From Bacteroidales bacterium (GTDB lineage Bacteria; Bacteroidota; Bacteroidia; Bacteroidales; UBA932): a stretch of 44,233 nucleotides of DNA. Position 1 is the first letter of the stretch; every line of letters starts with the position of its first letter. This document shows positions 1 to 6,678 of this stretch, in pieces. The stretch spans positions 1-44,233 of the forward strand of contig JAFUVU010000003.1 of the NCBI GenBank assembly GCA_017477465.1, written 5' to 3'. The position numbers and the translations under genes were made by a program. A model generated the notes under the pieces. The model saw nothing but the letters and a program-made list of their open reading frames with translations. It made no database searches and had not been told where the DNA came from.

Positions 1-266
1 TCCTTGGTAAAATAGGGTTACAGGCAATTGTCAATCTGTTTGAACTCATACATGCCAAATGCAGAATCATCAATGGATATGCAGATGCAGAGTCTGCAAT
101 CCGTGATATAAAGGACTTATATCTTCTGTCAATGGCTGAAAGCATCCCGGCAGATTATCTTGTGACAGGTGACCAGGACTTACTTGTTCTCAAAAATCAC
201 CTAGGGACAAAGATTATAACATTTGCTGAATTTGTTTTGATAGTTCAAGGGAACCAGACCCACTAA
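1..266 (+). CDS. PIN-domain toxin, 3' end only (COG1569-like)
   Basis: The reading frame is open from the window edge (first codon at 3) to TAA at 264-266 and encodes about 87 C-terminal residues. The sequence contains IRDIKDLYLLSMAE, then ADYLVTGDQDLLVL, then TKIITFAEF. This is the C-terminal half of the 'putative toxin-antitoxin system toxin component, PIN family', where the D-x-KD and TGD-x-DLL acidic residues form part of the Mg-dependent RNase site. The family normally pairs with a small upstream antitoxin, which would lie outside the window. Base composition is visibly AT-richer than the genes after 1500, consistent with acquired accessory DNA. Family call from motifs; 5' part not visible. 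Confidence 0.8.
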   Translation, partial: LGKIGLQAIVNLFELIHAKCRIINGYADAESAIRDIKDLYLLSMAESIPADYLVTGDQDLLVLKNHLGTKIITFAEFVLIVQGNQTH

Positions 267-268
267 AA

Positions 269-304
269 TCTGGTGCATTTTTTACATCAAAAAGTTGCAC
301 CAGA
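269..304. repeat. Hairpin just after the PIN gene
   Basis: A perfect 9-bp inverted repeat, TCTGGTGCA (269-277) and TGCACCAGA (296-304), surrounds a loop of T and A runs that could pair further. It begins 3 bp after the PIN stop codon. It could end transcription, although no T-run follows the right arm on the + strand. It could also be a remnant of a mobile element end. The rest of the gap up to 488 shows no gene. Confidence 0.5.
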
Positions 305-488
305 ATAAGAATAGTAGTGATTTTTGCAAAAGCCCTCACAGGGTTACCCCTTGCCATCTAATTGCTTAAAGTGCAATAAATCATTTCCTGACTTTGACAC
401 CCTCCTCAAGCTTCTTTTGTAACTAACTGATAATCAGGCGCTCTAAAATTAGGCTCGGTGACGCGGGTGACGCAAGCCCCAAAAATCG

Positions 489-920
489 CTATATTTGGGG
501 TATGTTTATCCGCAAGAGGAATCTCCTCATTGCCACAAATGCTTCAACAACCTTTACGCTTGCCTTAGCTGCAATTTCACTCTTCAGTATTGCGGCAGCC
601 ATGATAACGCCATGCTCGGTGAAGGCATAGGGTAAGGAGCGACGTTTGTTCAAATTTGTGACCGCATTTTGCGACCGCAAATATTCAAACTCCCTCCTTG
701 GTAAGCTGGAACATGAACGTAGTTGGAAACCTATTGATATTACGCTGAACCTGCTATTTAATCGTTTAGTGACAGTGCCATACAGCATTGCAATGTCACT
801 ATCTAAAATGACTTGTTCTCCGCGAACTGTAAAAATACGGTTTTCAACCTCACCCCCGCTAAGCCTATCGCAATTTGCGATAGGTTCCTGGCGGATAGCA
901 ATCATTTCCTTCTTTTCCAT
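489..920 (-). pseudogene. ORF6N (KilA-N-like) DNA-binding protein, frameshifted
   Basis: The 143-residue frame starts like an ORF6N-domain protein (FTVRGEQVILDSDIAMLYG, residues 30-48) and ends like one (RRSLPYAFTEHGVIMAAAIL, EAFVAMRRFL). The middle, about residues 56-76, does not fit. Reading the next frame there recovers the missing family segment, QVQRNINRFPTTFMFQLTKE. So one base was lost near 754 and one gained near 693 in a run of C (G on the coding strand), and together they restore the frame. The C-terminus is short: the protein stops soon after VAMRRFL, where relatives continue with a coiled coil. ORF6N proteins are typical of phages and mobile islands. I call it decayed; a sequencing error at both sites is the alternative. 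Confidence 0.75.
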
Positions 921-1018
921 AGCCTCAAATCATTTTTTGCCAAAGATAATCAAAGGAAATAATTCCGCCTACACCTCATCAAACTATTTCATGGACTCTT
1001 TCTTTACCTTGTCGGCAC

Positions 1019-1068
1019 GCCTCCTGGGCCGATTTCAGGCACCGCTTCCTGGGCCGATTTCAGGAGCC
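1019..1068. repeat. 25-bp tandem duplication
   Basis: Two 25-bp units, 1019-1043 and 1044-1068, share the core TCCTGGGCCGATTTCAGG. Because 25 is not a multiple of three, the duplication shifts the reading frame of the gene fragment ending at 1388: both units encode ASWADFR, but in different frames. Confidence 0.85.
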
Positions 1069-1388
1069 GCCTCAAGGCCGAAACGCCCCGCGAGTCGGAA
1101 GAGTTCGCTGCCGATGGAATCGTTACTTCATCCCTTGCTCCCGGGGCTGAGCTTCTGCTCGGCTGGCTGCCGGACCGTCGCATCATAGTTAAATACCTGG
1201 GCGAGAACCGTTTCGAGGTCGTTTCGTCGGAGAATTCGTCCCTGCAGCCCGGCGACAGCTTCTCCTGCCTCCAGTTCCAGCAAGGACACCCTCTCTACCT
1301 GGACCGCTTCCGCCGGGCCGGCTCCACGCACGAAGCCCGCTACGTCGCCGGCGAGCGCAGCGGCCTAACCCTCCTGCAGCAGCAATAA
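1044..1388 (+). pseudogene. 3' end of an unknown gene, 5' end lost
   Basis: This frame ends in TAA at 1386-1388 and reads as real protein: ASWADFRSRLKAETPRESEE, then a stretch with LLLGWLPDRRIIVKYLGENR, then HPLYLDRFRRAGSTHEARYVAGERSGLTLL. No start codon exists in this frame back to the stop at 960. The matching upstream residues lie in another frame on the far side of the 25-bp tandem duplication, which suggests that duplication broke the gene. The composition is GC-rich like the main genome and unlike the PIN/ORF6N stretch before it. I do not recognise the family. The 109-bp repeat begins immediately after its stop codon. Confidence 0.55.
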
Positions 1389-1497
1389 CCTCGACAAGCA
1401 ACTCCCTGATACTCAGCGACTTGTGAAAATCAAGTGTGGCAAAAAGTCACACTTGATTTCAGCATCTGGCTGATACTCAGGCGTTTGTGTGTCGAGG
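1389..1497 (+). repeat. 109-bp palindromic element, copy A
   Basis: The element is bounded by CCTCGACA (1389-1396) and TGTCGAGG (1490-1497). It has sub-terminal CTGATACTCAG motifs on both sides and a central perfect 12-bp hairpin, AAATCAAGTGTG (1427-1438) and CACACTTGATTT (1448-1459), with loop GCAAAAAGT. It starts on the base after a stop codon. Copies B (4660-4768) and C (20258-20366, inverted) have exactly the same length. It encodes no protein. A/T runs flank the central stem, so it could act as a bidirectional terminator. Confidence 0.9.
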
Positions 1498-1543
1498 TTG
1501 GGCGCAGCCCGCAGTAGAACCATAGCATCTTTGATAATTATTG

Positions 1544-1551
1544 TATATTTG
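1544..1551 (+). promoter_or_regulatory. -7 box of sstT
   Basis: TATATTTG matches the Bacteroidetes -7 consensus TAnnTTTG. It ends only 5 bp before the ATG at 1557, so the transcript would start at or next to the start codon. No clear TTG -33 box lies 19-21 bp upstream. Confidence 0.5.
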
Positions 1552-1556
1552 CAGCT

Positions 1557-2762
1557 ATGAAAAAACTCTTTAAGTGGTGGACATCGACCTCCCTGGTGCT
1601 TAGAATATTGGGAGGCGTAATTATAGGCGCAGCCTTGGGGCTTCTGATCCCGGGCGTGAGCGCCATCGGCATCTTCGGAACAGTGTTCGTAAGTGCCCTC
1701 AAGGCGCTTGCCCCCGTCCTTGTGGCGCTGCTTGTGATGTCGTCAATTGCCAAGGCCGGCAAAGGCCTCGGGCCCCGGTTCAGAACCGTCATCCTCCTGT
1801 ACATCGGCGCCACTTTTTCGGCCGCGCTTGTTGCCGTGTCCGCCTCTTACCTTTTCCCCGTGCCGATGGAGCTAAAAGACATGCCCGAAGCTGCCGCAGC
1901 TCCCGGAACGCTGGCCGATGTCTTCAACACCCTCCTCAGCAACATGGTCTTCAATCCGCTCATGGCGGTGTCCACGGCGAACTATATCGGCATACTTTTC
2001 TGGTCGATCGTCATCGGCCTGGCTATGAAAGTGAAGGCCGGCGAGACTACCATCAAAGTGATAAGCGATTTTGCCGATGTCCTCTCCCTCACGGTGACCT
2101 GGGTGATCCAGTTCGCCCCCTTCGGCATCCTGGGACTGGTGTTTTCGTCGGTCTCCGAGGCCGGCCTTGAGATATTCACCACCTACGGAAAACTGCTCCT
2201 GGTGCTTGTCGGAAGCATGCTTTTCACATGGGCGGTGGTCAACCCGCTCATCCACTTCCTGCTTCTTCGGAGGAATCCCTATCCGCTGCTGTGGCAGTGC
2301 TTCAAGGAAAGCGGCATCAACGCCTTTTTCACGCGCTCATCGGCCGCAAATATTCCGGTGAACATGGCCCTTTGCAAAAAACTCGGCCTTGACAAGGAGT
2401 TCTATTCGGTGAGCATTCCGCTGGGGGCCACCATAAATATGAGCGGAGCGGCAGTGACAATAACTGTCCTGTCGCTCTCAGTGGCTCATACTTTAGGTAT
2501 TGAGGTAAGTTTCGGCGCCGCGCTGCTTCTTAGCTTCGTGGCCACCCTTGGCGCATGTGGAGCGTCCGGTGTCGCCGGCGGCTCGCTCCTGCTGGTGCCA
2601 ATGGCCTGCTCCTTCTTCGGCATTTCGGCCGATATCGCCATGCAGGCCGTTGCCGTCGGCTTTATCATCGGCGTTGTGCAAGACTCGGTGGAAACCGCCC
2701 TCAACTCGTCGAGCGACGTCTTCTTCACCGCCACCGCCGAAATGAAAAATCTCCGCAGCTAA
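1557..2762 (+). CDS. sstT: Serine/threonine:Na+ symporter SstT
   Basis: A 401-residue inner-membrane protein of the dicarboxylate/amino acid:cation symporter (DAACS) family. It is predicted to bring in serine and threonine with sodium. It has about eight hydrophobic segments plus re-entrant loops. The SstT-type signature FFTRSSAANIPVNMALC lies near residues 260-276, followed by the cation-site helix IPLGATINMSGAA and the second hairpin VVQDSVETALNSSSD near the C-terminus. Length matches E. coli SstT (about 414). The ATG at 1557 begins MKKLFKWW, right at the first membrane segment. The gene stands alone and converges with the next gene, with a 5-bp gap and no obvious terminator between them. 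Confidence 0.92.
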   Translation: MKKLFKWWTSTSLVLRILGGVIIGAALGLLIPGVSAIGIFGTVFVSALKALAPVLVALLVMSSIAKAGKGLGPRFRTVILLYIGATFSAALVAVSASYLFPVPMELKDMPEAAAAPGTLADVFNTLLSNMVFNPLMAVSTANYIGILFWSIVIGLAMKVKAGETTIKVISDFADVLSLTVTWVIQFAPFGILGLVFSSVSEAGLEIFTTYGKLLLVLVGSMLFTWAVVNPLIHFLLLRRNPYPLLWQCFKESGINAFFTRSSAANIPVNMALCKKLGLDKEFYSVSIPLGATINMSGAAVTITVLSLSVAHTLGIEVSFGAALLLSFVATLGACGASGVAGGSLLLVPMACSFFGISADIAMQAVAVGFIIGVVQDSVETALNSSSDVFFTATAEMKNLRS

Positions 2763-2767
2763 TCAGC

Positions 2768-3208
2768 TTAGCGCTCGGCTTTTTTGAACAGGTCGCCTGT
2801 GAAGCCCTTCTTCACCATTGTGGAGATGGCCGAGTTGGTGGCGCGGAAGCCGTTGAACATGGTGGCGTCGGCCTTGTAGGTCTTTCCTTCCCAGAGGACT
2901 TTTCCGTCCAAATCGAGCACGGAGGGAGTAAGCCAGGTGCGGGGGCTGTTGAAAACCATCTTTTTCTTGGCGACGATGGAAAGGACGAACGAGGCGTCTT
3001 CCTTGTCGGAAACGGCTTCCCACTGCCCTGCGGCGGCGGATTCACGGATAAGGTCTTCGATTTCGTCGGCCGGGAGGGGATGCTCGGCATCGTTGACGAT
3101 TTCTACATAAACCTTGTTGCCGGGGGCGACGGCCTCCTTAAGCGAAGTCTGGGCAAACAGGCCGATACCCATAAGGCAGAGGGCTAGCGATGCAATAAGT
3201 TTTTTCAT
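2768..3208 (-). CDS. Secreted protein of unknown function
   Basis: A 146-residue protein with a signal peptide (MKKLIASLALCLMGIGLFAQ) and a mixed alpha/beta mature part. VYVEIVNDAEHPLPADEIED, ASFVLSIVAKKKM and PSVLDLDGKVLWEGKTYKAD resemble small periplasmic lipid- or ligand-binding folds, but I recognise no named family. It starts 4 bp after the AraC-type regulator gene and is almost certainly co-transcribed with it, so it falls under the same direct-repeat promoter at 3800-3869. It may be the regulator's sensor partner or its target; neither is shown. Confidence 0.75.
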   Translation of the reverse strand: MKKLIASLALCLMGIGLFAQTSLKEAVAPGNKVYVEIVNDAEHPLPADEIEDLIRESAAAGQWEAVSDKEDASFVLSIVAKKKMVFNSPRTWLTPSVLDLDGKVLWEGKTYKADATMFNGFRATNSAISTMVKKGFTGDLFKKAER

Positions 3209-3212
3209 TGTT

Positions 3213-3782
3213 CTATAATTGATTATTGATGTTTTTCACTTGAATCCTGTATTCCGACGGGGTTACGCCAAGGCGCTGCTTGAACATGTTCTGGAATGTG
3301 CGGCGCGAGCGGAATCCCGCCTCCTGCGAAATGGCCTCGATGGTGATTTCATGTCGGGCCGACAGCAGCTTGCAAGCACGCGCGATGCGTTTTTCGGCCA
3401 GCCATGCAGCGATTGAGCCGGGGGCGTTTTCAAGTTTCATGGTCCGGAGAATGCGCCGCTGCGATATGCCGAATTCATCGGAAATCTTTTTGGCGTCCAG
3501 ATCCGGGTCCGTGTATAGAAGCGTCTGGTCCATTTTCGCGTCAAGCCAGCGCAGGAGTTCGGCGTCTGTCATGCGGGCAGGATTATCCGTTGCCGACAAA
3601 TCTTCGCGTATCTTCTCAAGGGAACTTGTCGCCTCACTATTCTTTTCCTGAATCCGGAGCGTCAGCTCATTGTTCTTGTCTATGACTTTGCGCGTGTTAT
3701 AAATAAGAAGTATGCAGACAATGGACACTGCAAGCAGGGTAAGCGCAATTACCAGAAAAGATATTAACGAAGGACCAGTCAT
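3213..3782 (-). CDS. Membrane-anchored AraC-family regulator
   Basis: A 189-residue protein in three parts. Residues 5-28 form one transmembrane helix (LISFLVIALTLLAVSIVCILLIY). Residues 30-65 form a short charged coiled coil. Residues 75-189 form a complete AraC/HTH_18 DNA-binding domain with two helix-turn-helix units (KISDEFGISQRRILRTM; TIEAISQEAGFRSRRTFQNMFKQRLGVTPSEYR). No sensor domain is present, so it would need a partner to receive a signal. Its promoter carries two tandem copies of a GGCAAA direct repeat with 20-bp spacing, the typical architecture for AraC dimers. The neighbouring lipoprotein gene has the same site, so it probably regulates itself and that gene. Domain call is firm; targets are inferred. 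Confidence 0.88.
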   Translation of the reverse strand: MTGPSLISFLVIALTLLAVSIVCILLIYNTRKVIDKNNELTLRIQEKNSEATSSLEKIREDLSATDNPARMTDAELLRWLDAKMDQTLLYTDPDLDAKKISDEFGISQRRILRTMKLENAPGSIAAWLAEKRIARACKLLSARHEITIEAISQEAGFRSRRTFQNMFKQRLGVTPSEYRIQVKNINNQL

Positions 3783-3799
3783 GGTTTATTTGTTCGCTG

Positions 3800-3807
3800 C
3801 AAAAATA
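3800..3807 (-). promoter_or_regulatory. -7 box of the AraC regulator operon
   Basis: On the minus strand TATTTTTG matches TAnnTTTG, 17 bp upstream of the start codon. No -33 TTTG sits at the right distance. The operator begins 34 bp upstream of the end of the box, as expected for a promoter that needs an activator. Confidence 0.55.
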
Positions 3808-3840
3808 CGCTTTAAGTATGGTATTCCGTTAATTAATTAT

Positions 3841-3919
3841 TGGCAAAAGCGCGCGCATGTCGGCAAATTAGGATAAAATCGTGGTCAAAAGCTGCGACAT
3901 TATCGCAAATCCGCGCAAA
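3841..3919. promoter_or_regulatory. Tandem direct-repeat operators (sites 1 and 2)
   Basis: Site 1 (3841-3869) has GGCAAA at 3842 and 3862. Site 2 (3882-3912) has GTCAAA at 3884 and CGCAAA at 3904, with a further CGCAAA at 3914. The half-sites start 20, 22 and 20 bp apart, so all lie on one face of the helix. Between half-sites both copies keep a GC-rich spacer ending in CAT. The same unit occurs at 4593-4620. AraC-family dimers usually bind such two-turn direct repeats. Confidence 0.65.
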
Positions 3920-3956
3920 TTGTGTGTATTTGTTATACTAGCCATACTTGACGACA

Positions 3957-4103
3957 ATGAAAACAAATCAAGATGATGATGGAGGCATATGTGATTTCAA
4001 AAAAACCCCCTGGATAATTCTCCAGGAGGTGATAACAATCGGGGTAGAGCTAATCTACGTCTGGGCTCTGAGAAGGACTTTGATTAGTCGAGAGCGGCAA
4101 TAG
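3957..4103 (+). CDS. Possible 48-residue ORF in the 359-bp gap
   Basis: The gap 3783-4141 holds the regulator promoter, the operators and a minus-strand terminator. It also contains a + strand frame, ATG 3957 to TAG 4103: MKTNQDDDGGICDFKKTPW, then a hydrophobic stretch (IILQEVITIGVELIYVWAL), then RRTLISRERQ. It looks like a small single-span membrane protein, and site 2 lies about 45 bp upstream. Against it, the frame runs straight through the terminator hairpin of the opposite gene, I recognise no family and there is no clear -7 box. Treat as unproven. Confidence 0.22.
   Translation: MKTNQDDDGGICDFKKTPWIILQEVITIGVELIYVWALRRTLISRERQ
3999..4028 (-). terminator. Rho-independent terminator of the small lipoprotein gene
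   Basis: Read on the minus strand, the stem CCTGGA/TCCAGG (4021-4026 and 4009-4014) with a 6-nt loop is followed by GGG and a run of seven T (A on the + strand, 3999-4005). It lies about 115 bp past the stop of the gene at 4142-4525, leaving a long 3' UTR in which I see nothing else. Confidence 0.65.
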
Positions 4104-4141
4104 AGTAGTTCTTAATAGTCCAAGGATTTTGCCGATTTTCT

Positions 4142-4525
4142 TTATTTTGAAGCTTTTGTTTTGTAGGTCTTGATAGTCTGCTTGGGACGGTCTCCTTCTC
4201 CAAGTCCAGAGTTTTCGCGCCAGAACAGGGTGATGGTGTACTCCTTGGAAACTACATCGGAGTAGGCGGCGAAGGCTTTGTCGGCAGCGGCGATGGCTTT
4301 CTTGTCCAGAGCGGAAGATCTGTAGATAAGGCCGTCTGTATTGACAGCTTCGCGGACAGCTTTGGCCATTTGGTCAACAAGCGCTTTGTCTTCATACGTT
4401 TCAAGCTCCTGGTTGCAGGATACACCGTAAACACCGCTTTCTCCGCTTGACTTTGTGCATGACGAGCTCATAAAGAGAGCCAGGCAAAGTGCCAGAATAG
4501 AGGTTAAAACTTTTGCAATCTTCAT
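4142..4525 (-). CDS. Small lipoprotein, unknown function
   Basis: 127 residues with a lipoprotein signal: hydrophobic ILALCLALFM, then SSSC at 20-23 with Cys23 as the lipid anchor. The mature part is mostly helical (EDKALVDQMAKAVREAVN; KKAIAAADKAFAAYSDVVSK) and ends in a beta segment (EYTITLFWREN) and a basic tail. I recognise no family. It is a single gene with its own promoter (TATCTTTG, 4552-4559), operator (4593-4620) and terminator (3999-4028). The operator and its 34-bp distance to the -7 box match those of the AraC regulator gene exactly, so this lipoprotein is probably the regulator's main target. Confidence 0.8.
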   Translation of the reverse strand: MKIAKVLTSILALCLALFMSSSCTKSSGESGVYGVSCNQELETYEDKALVDQMAKAVREAVNTDGLIYRSSALDKKAIAAADKAFAAYSDVVSKEYTITLFWRENSGLGEGDRPKQTIKTYKTKASK

Positions 4526-4551
4526 TTCAATAAATATTAAAACTTACTTTG

Positions 4552-4559
4552 CAAAGATA
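4552..4559 (-). promoter_or_regulatory. -7 box of the small lipoprotein gene
   Basis: TATCTTTG on the minus strand matches TAnnTTTG, 26 bp upstream of the start codon. No TTTG is found 19-21 bp further upstream; the operator at 4593 takes the upstream position. Confidence 0.6.
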
Positions 4560-4592
4560 TGTATTCTAGAAGGCATTGACGCCGTCAAGTTT

Positions 4593-4620
4593 TGGCAAAA
4601 ACAGCCGCATTTCGGCAAAT
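4593..4620. promoter_or_regulatory. Direct-repeat operator (site 3)
   Basis: GGCAAA at 4594 and GGCAAA at 4614, 20 bp apart, with the spacer containing CCGCATTTC. The unit matches site 1 (3841-3869) at most positions and has the same orientation relative to its gene. It begins 34 bp from the -7 box, as site 1 does. Confidence 0.65.
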
Positions 4621-4659
4621 CCCCGCTCAATCCAACAACCATTTTCTCTCTCCCAACAC

Positions 4660-4768
4660 CCTCGATACGTAACTCCCTGACACTCAGCGAAATCCTGAAA
4701 TCAAGTGTGACTTTTTGCCACACTTGATTTTAGCATCTTGTTGATACTCAGGCGTTTGTGTGTCGAGG
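4660..4768 (+). repeat. 109-bp palindromic element, copy B
   Basis: The ends are CCTCGATA (4660-4667) and TGTCGAGG (4761-4768). Its flanks align with copy A without gaps and in the same orientation. The central hairpin (4698-4709 and 4719-4730) is conserved, but its loop reads ACTTTTTGC, the reverse complement of the loop in copy A. It lies about 50 bp past the ybaK stop codon. Confidence 0.9.
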
Positions 4769-4778
4769 TCGAGGCCCC

Positions 4779-4802
4779 GAGGCCGAAGCCGAGGCCGAAG
4801 CC
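4779..4802. repeat. 12-bp tandem repeat
   Basis: Two exact copies of GAGGCCGAAGCC, with degenerate GAGGCC/AAGGCC units on both sides, fill the space between element B and the ybaK stop codon. This is probably slippage-prone filler. Confidence 0.75.
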
Positions 4803-4820
4803 AAGGCCAAAGGCCGCAAC

Positions 4821-5297
4821 TTACAGCGGATAAATCTCTGCGCCGATGTAGTTTATAAGGTCGGTGGGGGAGATTTGGAGCTGGAGGCCTCTTTGGCCGG
4901 CGCTGATGAAAATGCTGTCGTACAGAAGGGCGCTTTCGTGGATAAAAGTAGGCAGAGGCTTTTTCATGCCGATAGGCGAGCACCCGCCGCGGATGTACCC
5001 TGTAAGCGGCAGAAGCTCTTTGACATGAATCATTTCGCAGCTTTTATTTTCCGAAATCCGGGCCGCAACTTTAAGATCCACCTCCATCGAGCCGGGCATC
5101 ACGCAGACAAACAGCCCGCTGCGGTCGCCTCGCAGCACCAGCGTCTTAAACACAGTGTCGATGTCCTCTCCCAGCTGCTCGGCAACATGCGATGCCTCCA
5201 GATGGTCCTCGTCCACCTCGTAGGGGACAAGCTTGTACTGAATGCCGGCGGCATCGAGCAGCCTCGCTGCGTTAGTCTTCTGTATCACCTTATTCAA
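4821..5297 (-). CDS. ybaK: Cys-tRNA(Pro)/Cys-tRNA(Cys) deacylase YbaK
   Basis: A 158-residue cytoplasmic protein of the YbaK/EbsC family. It hydrolyses cysteine wrongly attached to tRNA-Pro and so corrects a known error of prolyl-tRNA synthetase. Visible family features are the N-terminal TNAARLLDAAGIQYKLVPYE, the core TVFKTLVLRGDRSGLFVCVMPG with the conserved Lys, and KELLPLTGYIRGGCSPIGMKKPLPTFIHE. Length equals E. coli YbaK (159). Its start overlaps the end of the GH125 gene by 8 bp, so it is the last gene of the leftward pheS operon. A second translation-fidelity gene after pheS is fitting. Confidence 0.92.
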   Translation of the reverse strand: MNKVIQKTNAARLLDAAGIQYKLVPYEVDEDHLEASHVAEQLGEDIDTVFKTLVLRGDRSGLFVCVMPGSMEVDLKVAARISENKSCEMIHVKELLPLTGYIRGGCSPIGMKKPLPTFIHESALLYDSIFISAGQRGLQLQISPTDLINYIGAEIYPL

Positions 5298-6675
5298 TTG
5301 AGTTAAGAAGCTCCAGCTTCCCGTCGCGGATAAGCTTCAGGATAAGCTCTCCGAACAGGGAATTCTGCCAGGCGAACCATTCGCGCGTAAATGAAGACGC
5401 ATCGTCCTTGTGGAAACTTTCGTGGATAAAGCCCGTCCCGGCGTCGGTGTTCAGCAGCGAAACCACGCAGGCCTTAATCTCTTCATCGTCGCTGGCAGTG
5501 AAAGCGCGCATCATAATGCTCATCGGCCAAATATTTTCTATGCCGATATGAGGACCGCCGATCCCTTCCCCGGCCTTTCCCCGGAAGAAATAGGGGTTGT
5601 CTTCGCTCCAGACGAAGCGGCGGGTGTTCCGCCACACCGGGTCGTCGGCCATTGCGGGGTCCAGATAGGCAAGCGACAGCAGCGAAGGGATATTTGCATC
5701 GTCCATCAGGAAAGCGCTGCCGAAGCCGTCCACCTCGTAGGCGTAGATGGGCCCGTATTTGGGGTGCTGGACGATGGCGTGCTCCTTCAAGGCGGCGGCC
5801 ACTTCATCGGCCAAAGCTGTGCAGCGGGAGGCTAAATCCAGGCGGCCGTTAACGGTGGACAGAATCTCCGCAGCTTTGCGTAAACAATTCACCGCCATGA
5901 AGTTAGATGGCACCAAGAACTCAAAGGTGGTAGCGTCGTCAGAAGGGCGGAAGGCCGATGCGATGAGCCCGCAGGGCTTCACCGGATTCCCGCGTCCCAC
6001 AACGCACTTGGTGTCAAGCTGGCGGTCCGTCGTGCGAAGGAAGGTATAGCCGCCGGGGCCGTCGAAGCGCTGCTGCTCCCGGAAAACCTCCAGTGTCAGG
6101 CCGATAGCCTTGAGCCATCCGTCGCCGAAAACCGAAGTGTCTCCGGTCGCCTTCCAATAGGCATAGGCGAGGCGTATGGGATAGCAGTGCGAGTCGATTT
6201 CCCATTTCCGCTCGAATACGTACGGATCGGCCTTAGGAACGTCGCTCTTATCGGCCGCGCCCTTTGGCTCCATGTTGAAAGCATTGGCGTAAGGGTCGAT
6301 GGCTATAAGCTTGAATTGCCGATTTATCACCCCAGCGATCATGCGTGCAAGCGCCGGGTCGTCGGCACAAAGGGGGACGTAAGGCCAGACCTGTGCGCCC
6401 GAATCCCGCAGCCACATGGCGGGGATGTCGCCGGTCCAGACGTAGGTGTCGGGCTGGCCGTCGGAGTCTTCCATCAGGTGCACCGTGGTGTCCAGCGTAT
6501 TGGGGAAGCAATTTACGAACATCTGCCGCAGCTTGGGATTCTCAAGCCGGGCAGACGTCTGTTTGATGGTTTTTTCAACGGCCTTGGAAACGAACAGCCT
6601 GTTTTCCGGAGCGGGCCGACGGTCCGGCACGCCGCAGGTGGCCGCCAGGGCCAAGGCGATGAGGAACGTTTTCAT
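5290..6675 (-). CDS. GH125 exo-alpha-1,6-mannosidase
   Basis: A 461-residue protein with a short signal sequence (MKTFLIALALAATC); the Cys at 14 may be a non-canonical lipid anchor. The body is a glycoside hydrolase family 125 alpha/alpha-barrel: TYVWTGDIPAMWLRDSGAQVWPY near residues 76-98, WEIDSHCYPIRLAYAYWKATGD, the repeated beta-turn segment GGPHIGIENIWPMSIMMRAF, and the C-terminal TGFIHESFHKDDASSFTREWFAWQNSLFGEL. GH125 enzymes remove non-reducing alpha-1,6-linked mannose from mannans or N-glycans with inversion. The gene begins 3 bp after pheS, an odd partner for a glycosidase. Its usual SusC/D context is absent here, so it may serve housekeeping glycan turnover. Confidence 0.9.
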   Translation of the reverse strand: MKTFLIALALAATCGVPDRRPAPENRLFVSKAVEKTIKQTSARLENPKLRQMFVNCFPNTLDTTVHLMEDSDGQPDTYVWTGDIPAMWLRDSGAQVWPYVPLCADDPALARMIAGVINRQFKLIAIDPYANAFNMEPKGAADKSDVPKADPYVFERKWEIDSHCYPIRLAYAYWKATGDTSVFGDGWLKAIGLTLEVFREQQRFDGPGGYTFLRTTDRQLDTKCVVGRGNPVKPCGLIASAFRPSDDATTFEFLVPSNFMAVNCLRKAAEILSTVNGRLDLASRCTALADEVAAALKEHAIVQHPKYGPIYAYEVDGFGSAFLMDDANIPSLLSLAYLDPAMADDPVWRNTRRFVWSEDNPYFFRGKAGEGIGGPHIGIENIWPMSIMMRAFTASDDEEIKACVVSLLNTDAGTGFIHESFHKDDASSFTREWFAWQNSLFGELILKLIRDGKLELLNSIE

Positions 6676-6678
6676 GGC

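Noticed and set aside
421-455. A possible fourth copy of the 109-bp element: ACTGATAATCAGGCG resembles its sub-terminal CTGATACTCAGGCG
   Set aside because: Only about 15 bp match, with no central hairpin and no CCTCGACA end; the short palindrome TGATAATCA can arise by chance.
4779-4815. GGCCGAAGCC repeats considered as a small CRISPR-like or coding repeat
   Set aside because: The unit is 12 bp without spacers and lies after the ybaK stop; simple slippage explains it.
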